Assembly (NCBI GenBank): GCA_900109895.1
Contig: FOBR01000019.1
Span: 56,204 to 120,203, forward strand
Source: a bacterium A37T11
Lineage (GTDB): Bacteria; Bacteroidota; Bacteroidia; Sphingobacteriales; Sphingobacteriaceae
Length of the DNA: 64,000 bases
Reading direction: 5' to 3'
Shown: positions 9,134-18,302 of the stretch, piece by piece
How the letters are laid out: each line of letters opens with the position of its first letter
Position numbering within the stretch: position 1 is the stretch's first letter
Translations under genes and position numbers: made by a program
The notes under the pieces: generated by a model
What the model was told of the DNA's origin: nothing
What the model saw: only the letters and a program-made list of their open reading frames with translations
Databases searched by the model: none

Positions 9134-10618
9134 TCAATATCCTGGATTTTGAGTTAGTGCAGGGTTGTTGCGAATCTCGCTGTCTGGTATTGGCATCAAC
9201 AGATAGTGAGCGTCAAACTTAGTGGTGCCGCCACCTTCCTCAGGCCGCTTTAAAAAGTCAGCAAATATAGAGGTTGCTTTATCCGGGCCTTGACGTACGA
9301 TGTCAAACCACCGGAGGAATTCTCCAGCAAACTCCAGACGACGCTCTTTGTATAGTACTTCCCTGAACGTTTCCTGGCTGGGGGCATCTGTTGCGCCAAG
9401 TGCTGCGAGGCCAGCGCGGTGCCTGACGTCATTAATTAATGTAAGGGCTTGGCCACTTCCTTGATAGCCTAGTTCGTTTAATACCTCAGCATACATCAAT
9501 TGCACGTCTGTTATACGAACTATAGACAAATTCACGTCGTTGTCTTCCTTTTTGTCGGGTATAGAGCCGTGGGCAAATTTTATAAATAGGAGTGTGTTTT
9601 GGTCCACCACATTGTTATTGGTGGTATATCCCTTTTGAATGGTAATATCCCGGCGAAGGTCACCTTCCTCATAGTTTTCGTAAAGGTCATTGGATACGGC
9701 GAGCCAGGTAGACCGGCCTCCTTTAGGAAAAAGATCTGTCTGGATGTTTTCAGGAACAAGCGAATAGACCAATGGGTTTCCCTGACTGTTTAATCCAGAG
9801 GTATACTGAATTTGAAAGACATGTTCGCTGCCGTTGTCTTTTGTATTTAAAAAGCAATCTTCGAAGCTGGCATAGGGCGTTAAATTAGAATTGGCCAATA
9901 TTGCTTCTAATACTGGTTTGGCAGCGGCATAATTTTTTGTATATAAATAAAGCCGGGCCAATATGCCATTGGCGGCATATTTAGTGGCACGTCCCAGGTT
10001 ATCTCCCGTTTGCTCATCGGGAAGTACCGCAGCAGCAGCTTGAAGTTCCGTTGCGGCAAACTGAAAAGTTTCTTCCTGGGTACTGCGAGATGTCTTGGCA
10101 GTTTCTTCAGCACTAATGACATGATCTATTAAAGGCATACCTCCAAAAATCCAACCTAATTGAAAATAGCAATATGCCCTTATGAACTGTGTTTCCCCCT
10201 TCAAAATGGGCCTGGAGGCCTCATTGACAAATGTAGCGGCATCGATGTGATCAAGTATTTGATTGGTACGATTGATGATCGTCCAATAAGCAGACCAAAC
10301 AGCGAGTATCCGGTCATCACCAGACGTAAAACCAAACCGTGCTGTAGGGGTGTTTGTGGTATTTAGTGCAGTATTGGTATTGTCACTTAAGCCTTCCATC
10401 AACAAGGGATATTCATATCCATGGATGGACCGGAGCCCACCGTATGCTCCATAAAGTGCCTGACGGAGATCTTTATCTGTTTTATAAAAATCTTCTGTAT
10501 TGTATGACGATGCTGGGGTCAGATCCAATTTTTTGCTACAAGCTGCACAAAGAAGCAGTGAAGCGAATACATATATCTTAAACGGTTTAATCGATTTCAT
10601 ATTTATATTAGTTACCAT
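9134..10618 (-). CDS. SusD/RagB-family outer-membrane lipoprotein
   Basis: The 494-residue protein has a lipoprotein signal ending LLCAAC (Cys at residue 25). SusD features follow: early SSYNTEDFYKTDKDLRQALYGAYGG, TPR-like helices, and the C-terminal YKERRLEFAGEFLRWFDIVR motif. It caps the TonB-dependent SusC partner and binds the nutrient glycan at the surface. A second ATG at 10600 gives a more usual signal peptide start (MKSIKPFKIY). It follows the susC-like gene by 10 bp, so the two are one operon. The cargo is unknown. Confidence 0.9.
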   Translation of the reverse strand: MVTNINMKSIKPFKIYVFASLLLCAACSKKLDLTPASSYNTEDFYKTDKDLRQALYGAYGGLRSIHGYEYPLLMEGLSDNTNTALNTTNTPTARFGFTSGDDRILAVWSAYWTIINRTNQILDHIDAATFVNEASRPILKGETQFIRAYCYFQLGWIFGGMPLIDHVISAEETAKTSRSTQEETFQFAATELQAAAAVLPDEQTGDNLGRATKYAANGILARLYLYTKNYAAAKPVLEAILANSNLTPYASFEDCFLNTKDNGSEHVFQIQYTSGLNSQGNPLVYSLVPENIQTDLFPKGGRSTWLAVSNDLYENYEEGDLRRDITIQKGYTTNNNVVDQNTLLFIKFAHGSIPDKKEDNDVNLSIVRITDVQLMYAEVLNELGYQGSGQALTLINDVRHRAGLAALGATDAPSQETFREVLYKERRLEFAGEFLRWFDIVRQGPDKATSIFADFLKRPEEGGGTTKFDAHYLLMPIPDSEIRNNPALTQNPGY

Positions 10619-10628
10619 AATCCATTTA

Positions 10629-13600
10629 CTAAAAAGTCACGTTTACTCCCAGACTAAACCGTTTTGATAATGGATATCCACCATAATCAGTGCCTGGTTG
10701 TGTATTGGCCGCATTGCCTGAGCCACCTGCATTGTTAGCCTCAGGGTTAGATCCAGGATAGTTAGTAAATGTATGTAAGTTATCTGCCATGACATATATC
10801 CGGATCTGGCTTACTTTCCATCTTTTTAGAAGTGTAGCTGCAAAATTATAACCTAACGTCACGTTGCGGATGCGCACGAAGGTGGCATCATACACCCAAG
10901 TGTCATTATAGACTGGGTTGACACCGATCATGCTGGGAGTTTTACCATCCCAATTCATATTTACCCCATTATCTGGAATATTGCCGGCAAACTGAGCGGG
11001 TTTGTACGCATGCAGCCAATCTTTGTATTGATTGGTGCCTTCGCCCAATCCATTATTGAAACCGCGGCGTCCCAGGTAAAAGAGATCACCTCCTTGTTGT
11101 CCCTGAATATCAAAACTAAAATCAAATCCTTTATAAGCAATATTATTTGACAGGCCCCACAGAAAATCAGGCTGGCTATTTCCTACGATAGTATGATCCT
11201 GTTCATTAATAAGGTTGTCATGATTGCGGTCTACTATTTTAACATTCCCTTCCATCTGACCGGCTACTATTGGTACGAGCGCATTTCCATTGGCGTCAAA
11301 GTCACCAGGCATTAACAATCCGTCAGTTTGGTACATATAAAAGCTTCCAATAGGCTGACCAACGATGGTAGCGTAGGCATTAAAATCGTTAAGAGGGCTC
11401 AGGGAAATACTTTCAGTAGTTCCTGGTGCCAACTTTAATACCTTATTGTTGTTCTTGGAGAAGTTAATCGAAGTTGTCCAACTAAAATCCTTCTTTTTGA
11501 TATTTAGACTGGTCAATTCTAATTCAAAACCATTGTTTTGTACTTCTCCCAAATTTTGGCGTATGGTAGAAAAACCGTTCACCCGACTTACGGGTACATT
11601 TAGCAACAAGTCACTGGTTTTATTAAAATAAGCATCAGCTGTGAGCTGCAGCTTATCTCCCAAAAAAAAGATATCCAAACCAATGTCCCTTGAAAGGGTT
11701 GTCTCCCAACTCAAGTCACCATTAGCAATGTTGGTAGGGACTAAACCATTGACAATTTTTCCATTTAGGTTGTAGTCTTGTGGTCCCAATAAGGAAACGT
11801 ACTCATAGTTTCCGATACGGTCATTTCCGGCTTTTCCCCATGATCCTCTGATTTTTAATAATGACAGCCACTTGACGTCTTTAAGAAAAGTCTCTTCATT
11901 GAGTTTCCAACCCACAGAGACGGCAGGGAATAACCCCCATTTATTGTTTGGACCAAACCGCGATGAACCATCATAGCGTGCGCTAGCGGAAAGCAAGTAC
12001 CGGTCTTTGAACTGATATTGCGCTCTGCCGAAAAACGAAGTCGTGGCACTTTCGCCGATCATACTGCTGGCCAGGGTTGGGTTGTTGGCATTATTTAGCG
12101 TTGGCAGCAGGTCGTTTGGATATCCATCACCCGAAGCATATAAAATTTCCTCTCTAATCTTCTCATAGCTTTGGCCGATCAAAAGGTCAAGTGAATGGTC
12201 TTCTCCCAAGTCTGGAGCGTATGTTGCTGTATTTTGAATATTAAACGTATAGTCATCGGTACTTGATGCATATCCATTGGCTGGTGCTCCATGATTTACA
12301 TTACTTGGGGTAAATTCATTATAGGAAGCGTGCGAATTGATGTAGCCTAGTTGCGTTCGCAATGTGAGGCGATCGATAGGTTTATATTCTGCAAAGCTAT
12401 TTACCTGAAGCTCGTTACTTTTAGATCGGGCAGTCATTTGTTGCAACCTGGCCAATGGATTGGTATAGGTTTGTGCAGGAGAGTATCCGGTTGCTTCCGT
12501 ATTTTGGTCAATTCCTACGACCGGTGGCATTGCAAGTGCATAGTGTGCATTACTTTCTTTTCCATCAGATTCTGGATCGTTCATGATGTTAAAAGAAGTG
12601 GCCAAATTTGTTCCTACCTTAACTTTTTCTCCCAAGTTAAAAAGCGTATTTGCGCGTATATTATATCGTTTAAAACCAGTGTATTTCATCACGCCATCTT
12701 GATCGAGGTAGGATCCTGACAATAAGAAAGTTCCTATTTTCCCTCCTCCAGATACGTTTAATGCATAGTTTTGCATCGGCGCATTGTGGTAAACGATTTT
12801 CTGCCAGTTATTATCAGGAAGTGATGAAGGATTTAAATAGCTGTCGGGATATTGATTTGCCGCAGGGCGGCTGGATAAAGGCGCGCTCAGGTCCCCACCG
12901 CTAAGCTGAAATCGGGAATCACGTAAATACCGAATATATGAAGTGTACTCCATGGTATTCATCATAGGTAAATAATTGTCTACTTCCTGAAAGCCACCGT
13001 AACCGCTAAAGTCTACTTTGGTTTTTCCTTCAGCGCCAGATTTCGTCGTGATAACAATGACCCCGTTCCCTCCGCGGGCACCATAAATGGCAGCAGAGGA
13101 CGCGTCTTTCAGAACTTCCATTGAAGCAATATCTCGTGGGTTTACATTTCGCATCTGATCTTGAGGTATGCCGTCTATGACGTATAACGGGCTGCTGGAG
13201 GCCGTTATGGAGTTAATTCCCCTAATCTTGATATTGGCAGCTTTACCAGGAGAACCGGTGGCTTGGCTAACTCTGACCCCAGCTATTTTCCCGGCTATAC
13301 CGTCTTCAGAATTGGTAATAGCTGCATTTTGAAAAGCAGAGCCCTCCAGCGAGCTGACCGAACCTGTTAAATTCTGTTTTTTTACAGTACCGTAGCCGAT
13401 GACCACTACTTCGTCTAATTTATTGTTTTCATCTTCCAGCCTAACTGATTTTTCCAGCGCCGCACTTAAAGGAAGTTCGAGTTTTTTGTAGCCCACCCCA
13501 GAGAAAACAAGTATGGAAGCTGGATTTTCGGACTTCAGGATTGCAAAAACCCCATTGGAATCTGTCTGTACCTTTTTTGTTGTTCCTTTAATAATTATAG

Positions 13601-14012
13601 TTAACCCTGGGACAGGTTGCCCTTTAGTGTCTGTAACCCTTCCACGATTTAAGGCTTTTGTGGTATCCGCTTTAATAGTATCCTCTGTTGCCGCATGTGC
13701 ATTTGCAGCAGGCGATTTTTTTGGAGGAGCTGGTTTGGAGGTGTCCGCTTTTGCTTTGGTTCTTATGAGTGGAGTTAACTTATCAAGTTTTTCCACTAAT
13801 TTTCTGGAAGTATCTTTTTTTGAAGTGTCGGGTTTCCGAGCGGTATCCTGTTTCCGGATAGTGTCTTGTTGTTGACAAGCATTGCCTAGACTTCCTTCCG
13901 CATGGGCTATTCCGGATAACCATAAAATTAAAACAATACATCCACATAAGTCACCTAGTATGCGCTGACAAAACTTCTTATTTGTATCGTGTAAATTATT
14001 ATTCTTAAGCAT
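10629..14012 (-). CDS. SusC/RagA-family TonB-linked outer-membrane transporter
   Basis: The 1127-residue protein has a signal peptide. A Asp-Thr/Lys-rich linker follows (about residues 45-105, repeated DT.RK/DTSKK units). Then come a carboxypeptidase-like regulatory domain (GRVTDTKGQPVPGLTI, about 128-205), a plug domain (VVVIGYGTVKKQNLTGSV, then SPLYVIDGIP and the ILKDASSAAIYGARGGNGVI motif), and a large beta-barrel ending in F. It imports a SusD-captured ligand using TonB energy. The charged linker before the regulatory domain is longer than usual. A LacI-type operator-like site lies upstream at 14169. The ligand is unknown. Confidence 0.93.
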   Translation of the reverse strand: MLKNNNLHDTNKKFCQRILGDLCGCIVLILWLSGIAHAEGSLGNACQQQDTIRKQDTARKPDTSKKDTSRKLVEKLDKLTPLIRTKAKADTSKPAPPKKSPAANAHAATEDTIKADTTKALNRGRVTDTKGQPVPGLTIIIKGTTKKVQTDSNGVFAILKSENPASILVFSGVGYKKLELPLSAALEKSVRLEDENNKLDEVVVIGYGTVKKQNLTGSVSSLEGSAFQNAAITNSEDGIAGKIAGVRVSQATGSPGKAANIKIRGINSITASSSPLYVIDGIPQDQMRNVNPRDIASMEVLKDASSAAIYGARGGNGVIVITTKSGAEGKTKVDFSGYGGFQEVDNYLPMMNTMEYTSYIRYLRDSRFQLSGGDLSAPLSSRPAANQYPDSYLNPSSLPDNNWQKIVYHNAPMQNYALNVSGGGKIGTFLLSGSYLDQDGVMKYTGFKRYNIRANTLFNLGEKVKVGTNLATSFNIMNDPESDGKESNAHYALAMPPVVGIDQNTEATGYSPAQTYTNPLARLQQMTARSKSNELQVNSFAEYKPIDRLTLRTQLGYINSHASYNEFTPSNVNHGAPANGYASSTDDYTFNIQNTATYAPDLGEDHSLDLLIGQSYEKIREEILYASGDGYPNDLLPTLNNANNPTLASSMIGESATTSFFGRAQYQFKDRYLLSASARYDGSSRFGPNNKWGLFPAVSVGWKLNEETFLKDVKWLSLLKIRGSWGKAGNDRIGNYEYVSLLGPQDYNLNGKIVNGLVPTNIANGDLSWETTLSRDIGLDIFFLGDKLQLTADAYFNKTSDLLLNVPVSRVNGFSTIRQNLGEVQNNGFELELTSLNIKKKDFSWTTSINFSKNNNKVLKLAPGTTESISLSPLNDFNAYATIVGQPIGSFYMYQTDGLLMPGDFDANGNALVPIVAGQMEGNVKIVDRNHDNLINEQDHTIVGNSQPDFLWGLSNNIAYKGFDFSFDIQGQQGGDLFYLGRRGFNNGLGEGTNQYKDWLHAYKPAQFAGNIPDNGVNMNWDGKTPSMIGVNPVYNDTWVYDATFVRIRNVTLGYNFAATLLKRWKVSQIRIYVMADNLHTFTNYPGSNPEANNAGGSGNAANTQPGTDYGGYPLSKRFSLGVNVTF

Positions 14013-14168
14013 AATTGATATTGGAATAAGGGCTATAAAGCTCTACGGAATTATACATCGAGTTAGTCAATAGGGTTTTAAATAACAATGCCAAATATTG
14101 TAATAGCTTGTATGCTAGCTGACTAATTATTTTGCCTTATTCTGGAAATGTGTGGTAAATCCACATAA

Positions 14169-14183
14169 TGTAAACGTTTTTCA
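14169..14183. promoter_or_regulatory. LacI-type operator-like site
   Basis: TGTAAACGTTTTTCA resembles the dyad with central CG that is typical of LacI-family operators (TGTAAACGTTTACA). It lies in the divergent gap between the susC-like gene and blaI-like gene. A separate short dyad, TGTGG-5nt-CCACA, is at 14151-14165. Which gene it serves is not known. Confidence 0.35.
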
Positions 14184-14218
14184 ATACTTATGTTAAAAAC
14201 TGTTAATTTTTATTTATT

Positions 14219-14259
14219 TACGAAAGTCTTCGTACATTTGACTTACGAAATAATTCGTA
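14219..14259 (+). promoter_or_regulatory. Twin BlaI-type operators flanking a -7 promoter element
   Basis: Two copies of the inverted repeat TACGAA-4nt-TTCGTA occur at 14219-14234 and 14244-14259, 25 bp apart. Between and partly over them is TACATTTG (14233-14240), an exact Bacteroidota -7 element. The ATG of the BlaI/MecI-type gene is at 14265. The arrangement predicts direct autorepression. Confidence 0.72.
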
Positions 14260-14264
14260 CATAA

Positions 14265-14654
14265 ATGATGACACAGAAAAATATAAAACCCACCGATAGC
14301 GAAATGGAAATCCTGCAGCTCTTATGGCAAAAAGGGCCATCGTCTGTCAGGGAGATACATGATGAACTAAGTAAGACTAAAGATGCTGGGTATACCACAA
14401 CGCTCAAACTCATGCAGATTATGCATGAAAAGGGATTGGTGAGCAGGGATGCCAGTAGTAAGGTACATATTTATACGGCTGCGCTCACACAACAACAAGC
14501 CCAGCAACAATTGGTTACTAAAATGATTGACCACATGTTTAATGGGTCTGCAGCCCGTTTGGTGATGCATACCATTGGACAAAAACATACTTCTAAGGAA
14601 GAGATTGCGCTTATAAAGGCCTACTTGGAGGAACTGGAAAAGGATAAAAAATAA
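14265..14654 (+). CDS. BlaI/MecI/CopY-family transcriptional repressor
   Basis: The 129-residue protein has a winged helix over residues 6-75 (LTKTKDAGYTTTLKLMQIMHEKGL-like recognition region, PTDSEMEILQLLWQKGPSSVREI) and a C-terminal dimerisation helix. In this family a membrane M56 sensor protease leads to cleavage of the repressor. The downstream M56 gene begins 18 bp after this stop codon, so the pair is an operon. Twin palindromes directly upstream fit autorepression. The inducing signal is unknown; in Bacteroidota many such pairs are not tied to beta-lactams. Confidence 0.9.
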   Translation: MMTQKNIKPTDSEMEILQLLWQKGPSSVREIHDELSKTKDAGYTTTLKLMQIMHEKGLVSRDASSKVHIYTAALTQQQAQQQLVTKMIDHMFNGSAARLVMHTIGQKHTSKEEIALIKAYLEELEKDKK

Positions 14655-14671
14655 CTGATCAATTTAAAAAC

Positions 14672-16192
14672 ATGGAAAATCTAATGGAAACCACCGCTTG
14701 GAGTATGCTGCACTCCCTCTGGATTGGTGCTCTTTTGTACGGTTTACTGCAGCTGGGTTTATTAATTGTTGGACCACAACGGGCTGCGCTGCGTAGTGTA
14801 CTGGCCTACGTGGCCTTGTCCGGGATGTTTGCAGGTTTTGTTTTAGTCTTTTCGAATAATTTTCGGTTGGCGGCAATTTTGGAATTAGACGTAACTACCG
14901 GACCTCTGCCCCAAGATATGTTTCCTTTATCAAAACCAGAAACCAGACAGCAGATAAGCGAAATACTTAGGCCTTATTTTCCATTCCTGGTATCCGGTTA
15001 CGCAGCAGGACTCTTGTTTCAATGGGTAATTCTTACCCTGGGACTATTCCGGATACGCGGATTGCAGCATAGCGGATTGTCGGCTGTGCCGGATAGTTGG
15101 CAAAAGTTATTTGAATCGGCACCAGTTTGCATGGGCATATCGCGAAAGGTAGGTTTCTTTTTATCAGCGAGGGTCACAAGCCCCATTGTAATCGGGTTTT
15201 TGAAACCCATGGTACTCATACCTGTGGCTATTATTAACCATCTGGATCTACAACAAGCAGAATTAATCTTGTTGCATGAGCTGGCGCATGTGCGACGCCA
15301 GGATTACTTGCTTAATTTGCTGAAGTCTTTTATTGAAGCTTTTCTTTTTTTCAATCCTTTTGTATGGCTTTGCGGACGCATCATCCAGGCCGAGCGGGAG
15401 AATGCCTGTGATGATCTGGTTATCGGCATCTCATCACGGACGGTTGATTATGCCCACACGCTATTCAGGGTGGCTGCGCATTCTGTGCGCCAAAAACCTT
15501 CGCTGGCATTGGGGGCGGCCGGGCAGCACAAATATCATTTATTACAACGCATTAAACGAATGACAAATATGAAAACGAAACAAAATTATTTTAAACAGCC
15601 CCTAATTGCCATGATATTGGCGGTTTTAGTTTCAGGATCGATCGCATGGGTAAAACCCCAGGAAAAGGTGGTCAAAATCGCTCCTCCATATCTACCTGCA
15701 AATAAGTTGGATACTCCTTGCGATTCAGTTCCTGGTAAGGATTCACTCATTCAGCCACCTCTACCACCCGTTGCCCCCGAGCCTCCAGCTCCAATAGATT
15801 CAGTCACATTCATTGCGGCATCAGATCCTATTATTGAAATAAATATAACCGATACCATCCCAGGAGACTCGGCTTTACACTTTTTTAAATCGCATGTATG
15901 GAAAAAACAAGAGAAAGAAATAGATTCTCTAAAGGCTTTTTTCAATTCTTCTCAATGGAAGAAGCAAATGGCTGGCATCAATAAACAGGCAGGTCTGGCC
16001 AGTATCCAAGTCGAGCAGGCCCGAAAGCTGGCAGACTCTCTGCGTGCCAAATTTGATAGCCCCAAATGGAAGAAAAAGATCCGGGAAATGACTCAGGTCT
16101 ATACTTCCCCAGAATACAAGCAATTATTAGCAGAGTTTGAGCATAAAGTGGAGGCACTTAGGAAACGTACTCTAAAAGACAGTGGTCAATAA
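14672..16192 (+). CDS. M56-family membrane metallopeptidase (BlaR1/MecR1-like sensor)
   Basis: The 506-residue protein has about four N-terminal membrane segments and a zinc motif H202ELAH206, with downstream Glu in AERENACDDLVI, as in M56 peptidases. A fifth hydrophobic segment is near residue 315. The outer part is a Pro-rich linker (about 340-375) followed by charged helices with repeated W-KK units. It lacks the penicillin-binding domain of BlaR1, so it senses something else. It should cut or trigger cleavage of the upstream BlaI-like repressor. Confidence 0.87.
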   Translation: MENLMETTAWSMLHSLWIGALLYGLLQLGLLIVGPQRAALRSVLAYVALSGMFAGFVLVFSNNFRLAAILELDVTTGPLPQDMFPLSKPETRQQISEILRPYFPFLVSGYAAGLLFQWVILTLGLFRIRGLQHSGLSAVPDSWQKLFESAPVCMGISRKVGFFLSARVTSPIVIGFLKPMVLIPVAIINHLDLQQAELILLHELAHVRRQDYLLNLLKSFIEAFLFFNPFVWLCGRIIQAERENACDDLVIGISSRTVDYAHTLFRVAAHSVRQKPSLALGAAGQHKYHLLQRIKRMTNMKTKQNYFKQPLIAMILAVLVSGSIAWVKPQEKVVKIAPPYLPANKLDTPCDSVPGKDSLIQPPLPPVAPEPPAPIDSVTFIAASDPIIEINITDTIPGDSALHFFKSHVWKKQEKEIDSLKAFFNSSQWKKQMAGINKQAGLASIQVEQARKLADSLRAKFDSPKWKKKIREMTQVYTSPEYKQLLAEFEHKVEALRKRTLKDSGQ

Positions 16193-16203
16193 ACTAAACA
16201 AAG

Positions 16204-17055
16204 CTATTTCAGGATGCGCTTGATCTTGTTTGACTTTTTGATGAGTTTATGAAAGGTATCATAATCTTCCACTTTTAACACGTCATACATTTGTTGTAAC
16301 TGACGGATGTGCTCTTGGAGCACATCCATCACATTGTGCCTATTCTGTTTAAAAATGGGCACCCACATATCTGCAGAACTTTTGGCTAACCTGACGGTAG
16401 ATTCAAATCCGGCACTAGCCAGCTCAAAAATACGGCCCTGCGATTTTTCTTTTTCCAGTACTGTGAGGGCTAAGGCAAAAGAGGTTATGTGAGCAATATG
16501 CGATACGTATGCGGTGTGTATGTCATGCTCCTTTGCATTCATAAAAATTGACTTCATGCCCAATAGGTCACTCACATTTTCCGCCAGTTCAAACGCATCC
16601 TCGTCGCTTTGAGTTACATCGCAAAAGACCATCGTGCGGCCGGTAAACAGATTGGGAATGGCTGCCTCGGGCCCCGAATATTCAGTGCCAGCCATGGGGT
16701 GAGAGGCTACCAGCCGGCCCCTATTTGGATGATTGGCCACGGCTTCCAGTAATTTTTCTTTGGTTGAACCCATATCCATCACCACCTGATCGGTCACCAG
16801 GTCGAGCACTTTGGGTAAGATGGCAATAATAGCATCCACTGGAATGGCCAGTATAACCAACTTTGCCTTTTTTACAGCTTCTTCCAAATCTGCCTGTTCA
16901 TCGATCAATTTAAGGTCCAGAGCCGTTTTGAGGTTGGCCGCGTTTTTATCAACACCTATTACATGACCTGCAAATTTTTTCTCTTTGAGGCTGATGGCCA
17001 ATGAACCACCAATCAGACCTACGCCTACAATAGCGACAGTGATCTTACTTTGCAT
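16204..17055 (-). CDS. tyrA: Prephenate dehydrogenase
   Basis: The 283-residue protein starts with the NAD-binding GVGLIGGSLA loop (residues 10-19) and has MDMGSTKEK and SHPMAGTEYSGP, which are typical of prephenate dehydrogenases. It makes 4-hydroxyphenylpyruvate for tyrosine. No chorismate mutase or ACT domain is fused. Its start overlaps the end of the upstream aminotransferase gene by 11 bp, so the two are translated from one message. The partner supplies the final transamination. Confidence 0.93.
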   Translation of the reverse strand: MQSKITVAIVGVGLIGGSLAISLKEKKFAGHVIGVDKNAANLKTALDLKLIDEQADLEEAVKKAKLVILAIPVDAIIAILPKVLDLVTDQVVMDMGSTKEKLLEAVANHPNRGRLVASHPMAGTEYSGPEAAIPNLFTGRTMVFCDVTQSDEDAFELAENVSDLLGMKSIFMNAKEHDIHTAYVSHIAHITSFALALTVLEKEKSQGRIFELASAGFESTVRLAKSSADMWVPIFKQNRHNVMDVLQEHIRQLQQMYDVLKVEDYDTFHKLIKKSNKIKRILK

Positions 17056-18202
17056 GGCTGATTCTTGTTATGGCCTGATCAAGTACCGCTTCATTGGTGC
17101 AGAGACTTACCCTGACGTATTTGTTGCCTTCACTGCCAAAGATACCCCCGGGGGTAATAAATATCCGGGCTTTCAAAACCTCATCACTCAGCGCATATCC
17201 GTCTGAAAAAGTATCGGGGATGGAGGCCCAAATAAAGAGGCCAACTTGGCTTTTGTCATACGCGCATTGCAACAGATCGAGCAGTTCGTATACTTTTTCG
17301 CGCCGCTTGCGATACACCTTATTCAAATCTTCATACCAGTCAGGGCCAAGTTCCAGTGCTTTGACCGCAGCCATTTGCAAGGGTAAGAAAGATCCGGAAT
17401 CCATATTACTTTTAAAGCGGATGACTTCAGAAAGGCGGTCTTTATCCCCAAGAAGCATTCCTACCCGCCAGCCGGCCATGTTGCCCGATTTGCTAAGGGA
17501 ATTCAGCTCTAATGCTACTTCTTTGGCGCCAGGCACAGCAAGCAGACTGCGGGGGGTATCGTTCAGAATAAAACTATATGGGTTGTCATGACATAATAAA
17601 ATCCCATTGCGCTTGGCGAAAGCCACCAACCGTTCAAAAAAATCAGGATTTGCGGAGGCCCCCGTAGGCATGTGTGGGTAATTAACCCACATGAGCTTCA
17701 CCTTGCTTAAGTCTTGGTTTTCCAGTGCATCCAGGTCAGGTAACCAGCCGTTTTCGGCTGTCAGGGTGTAAGGCACCCCGGTTGCGCCGCTCAGGTGGAC
17801 GGCGGAGGCATAGGTCGGATATCCTGGATTGGGTATCAAGGCCTCGTCTCCTTCCTGTAAGTAGGTCATACATATATGCATGATACCCTCTTTGGAGCCG
17901 ATGAGTGGTAGCACCTCATTGTCTGGGTTTAACGCTACCTCATAATATCTTTCGTAAAAATGGGCAATGGCCTGCCGTAAGGCCGGAATACCCTGGTAAC
18001 TTTGATACCCATGCACATTCGGCTTCGCCGCATATTCGCTCAAGGCAGCTATGACAGAAGGGTGGGGTGGCATATCCGGGCTACCAATTCCCAAATTGAT
18101 GACCGGATCTCCGCTTTTATTTAGTTCAGCTATCTCCCGCAGTTTCTTCGAAAAATAATATTCTTCTGTTTGAGTGAGCCTACCGGCTACTTGTATCTGC
18201 AT
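17045..18202 (-). CDS. Class I/II PLP-dependent aminotransferase (aromatic amino acid pathway)
   Basis: The protein is 385 residues from the ATG at 18202. An upstream GTG at 18250 would add 16 residues but lies inside a terminator hairpin, so the shorter start is chosen. PLP-binding marks include NPGYPTY, VNYPHMPTGA, HDNPYS and the Schiff-base lysine in LNSLSKSGNMAGWR. It ends in FITPGGIFG..G..YVRVSLC, the arginine region that binds the substrate carboxylate. Its overlap with tyrA argues for phenylalanine/tyrosine synthesis; the family also contains diaminopimelate aminotransferases. Confidence 0.87.
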   Translation of the reverse strand: MQIQVAGRLTQTEEYYFSKKLREIAELNKSGDPVINLGIGSPDMPPHPSVIAALSEYAAKPNVHGYQSYQGIPALRQAIAHFYERYYEVALNPDNEVLPLIGSKEGIMHICMTYLQEGDEALIPNPGYPTYASAVHLSGATGVPYTLTAENGWLPDLDALENQDLSKVKLMWVNYPHMPTGASANPDFFERLVAFAKRNGILLCHDNPYSFILNDTPRSLLAVPGAKEVALELNSLSKSGNMAGWRVGMLLGDKDRLSEVIRFKSNMDSGSFLPLQMAAVKALELGPDWYEDLNKVYRKRREKVYELLDLLQCAYDKSQVGLFIWASIPDTFSDGYALSDEVLKARIFITPGGIFGSEGNKYVRVSLCTNEAVLDQAITRISHAK

Positions 18203-18225
18203 ATGTATAAAATTACTGTATATAA

Positions 18226-18255
18226 AAGAGGTGACCGCTTGACTGATCACCTCTT
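18226..18255 (-). terminator. Terminator downstream of infB
   Basis: AAGAGGTGA (18226-18234) pairs with TCACCTCTT (18247-18255). On the minus strand the stem is followed by TTATA. It separates the infB operon from the aminotransferase-tyrA operon. Confidence 0.65.
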
Positions 18256-18302
18256 CTTTTAATAACTAAAATCAACTTTTTTATCTAATTTCAGCGGGGG
18301 GA

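Noticed and set aside
17045..18250. Longer aminotransferase from the GTG at 18250
   Set aside because: The extra 16 codons overlap the terminator hairpin of infB (18226-18255); the ATG at 18202 gives the usual family N-terminus.
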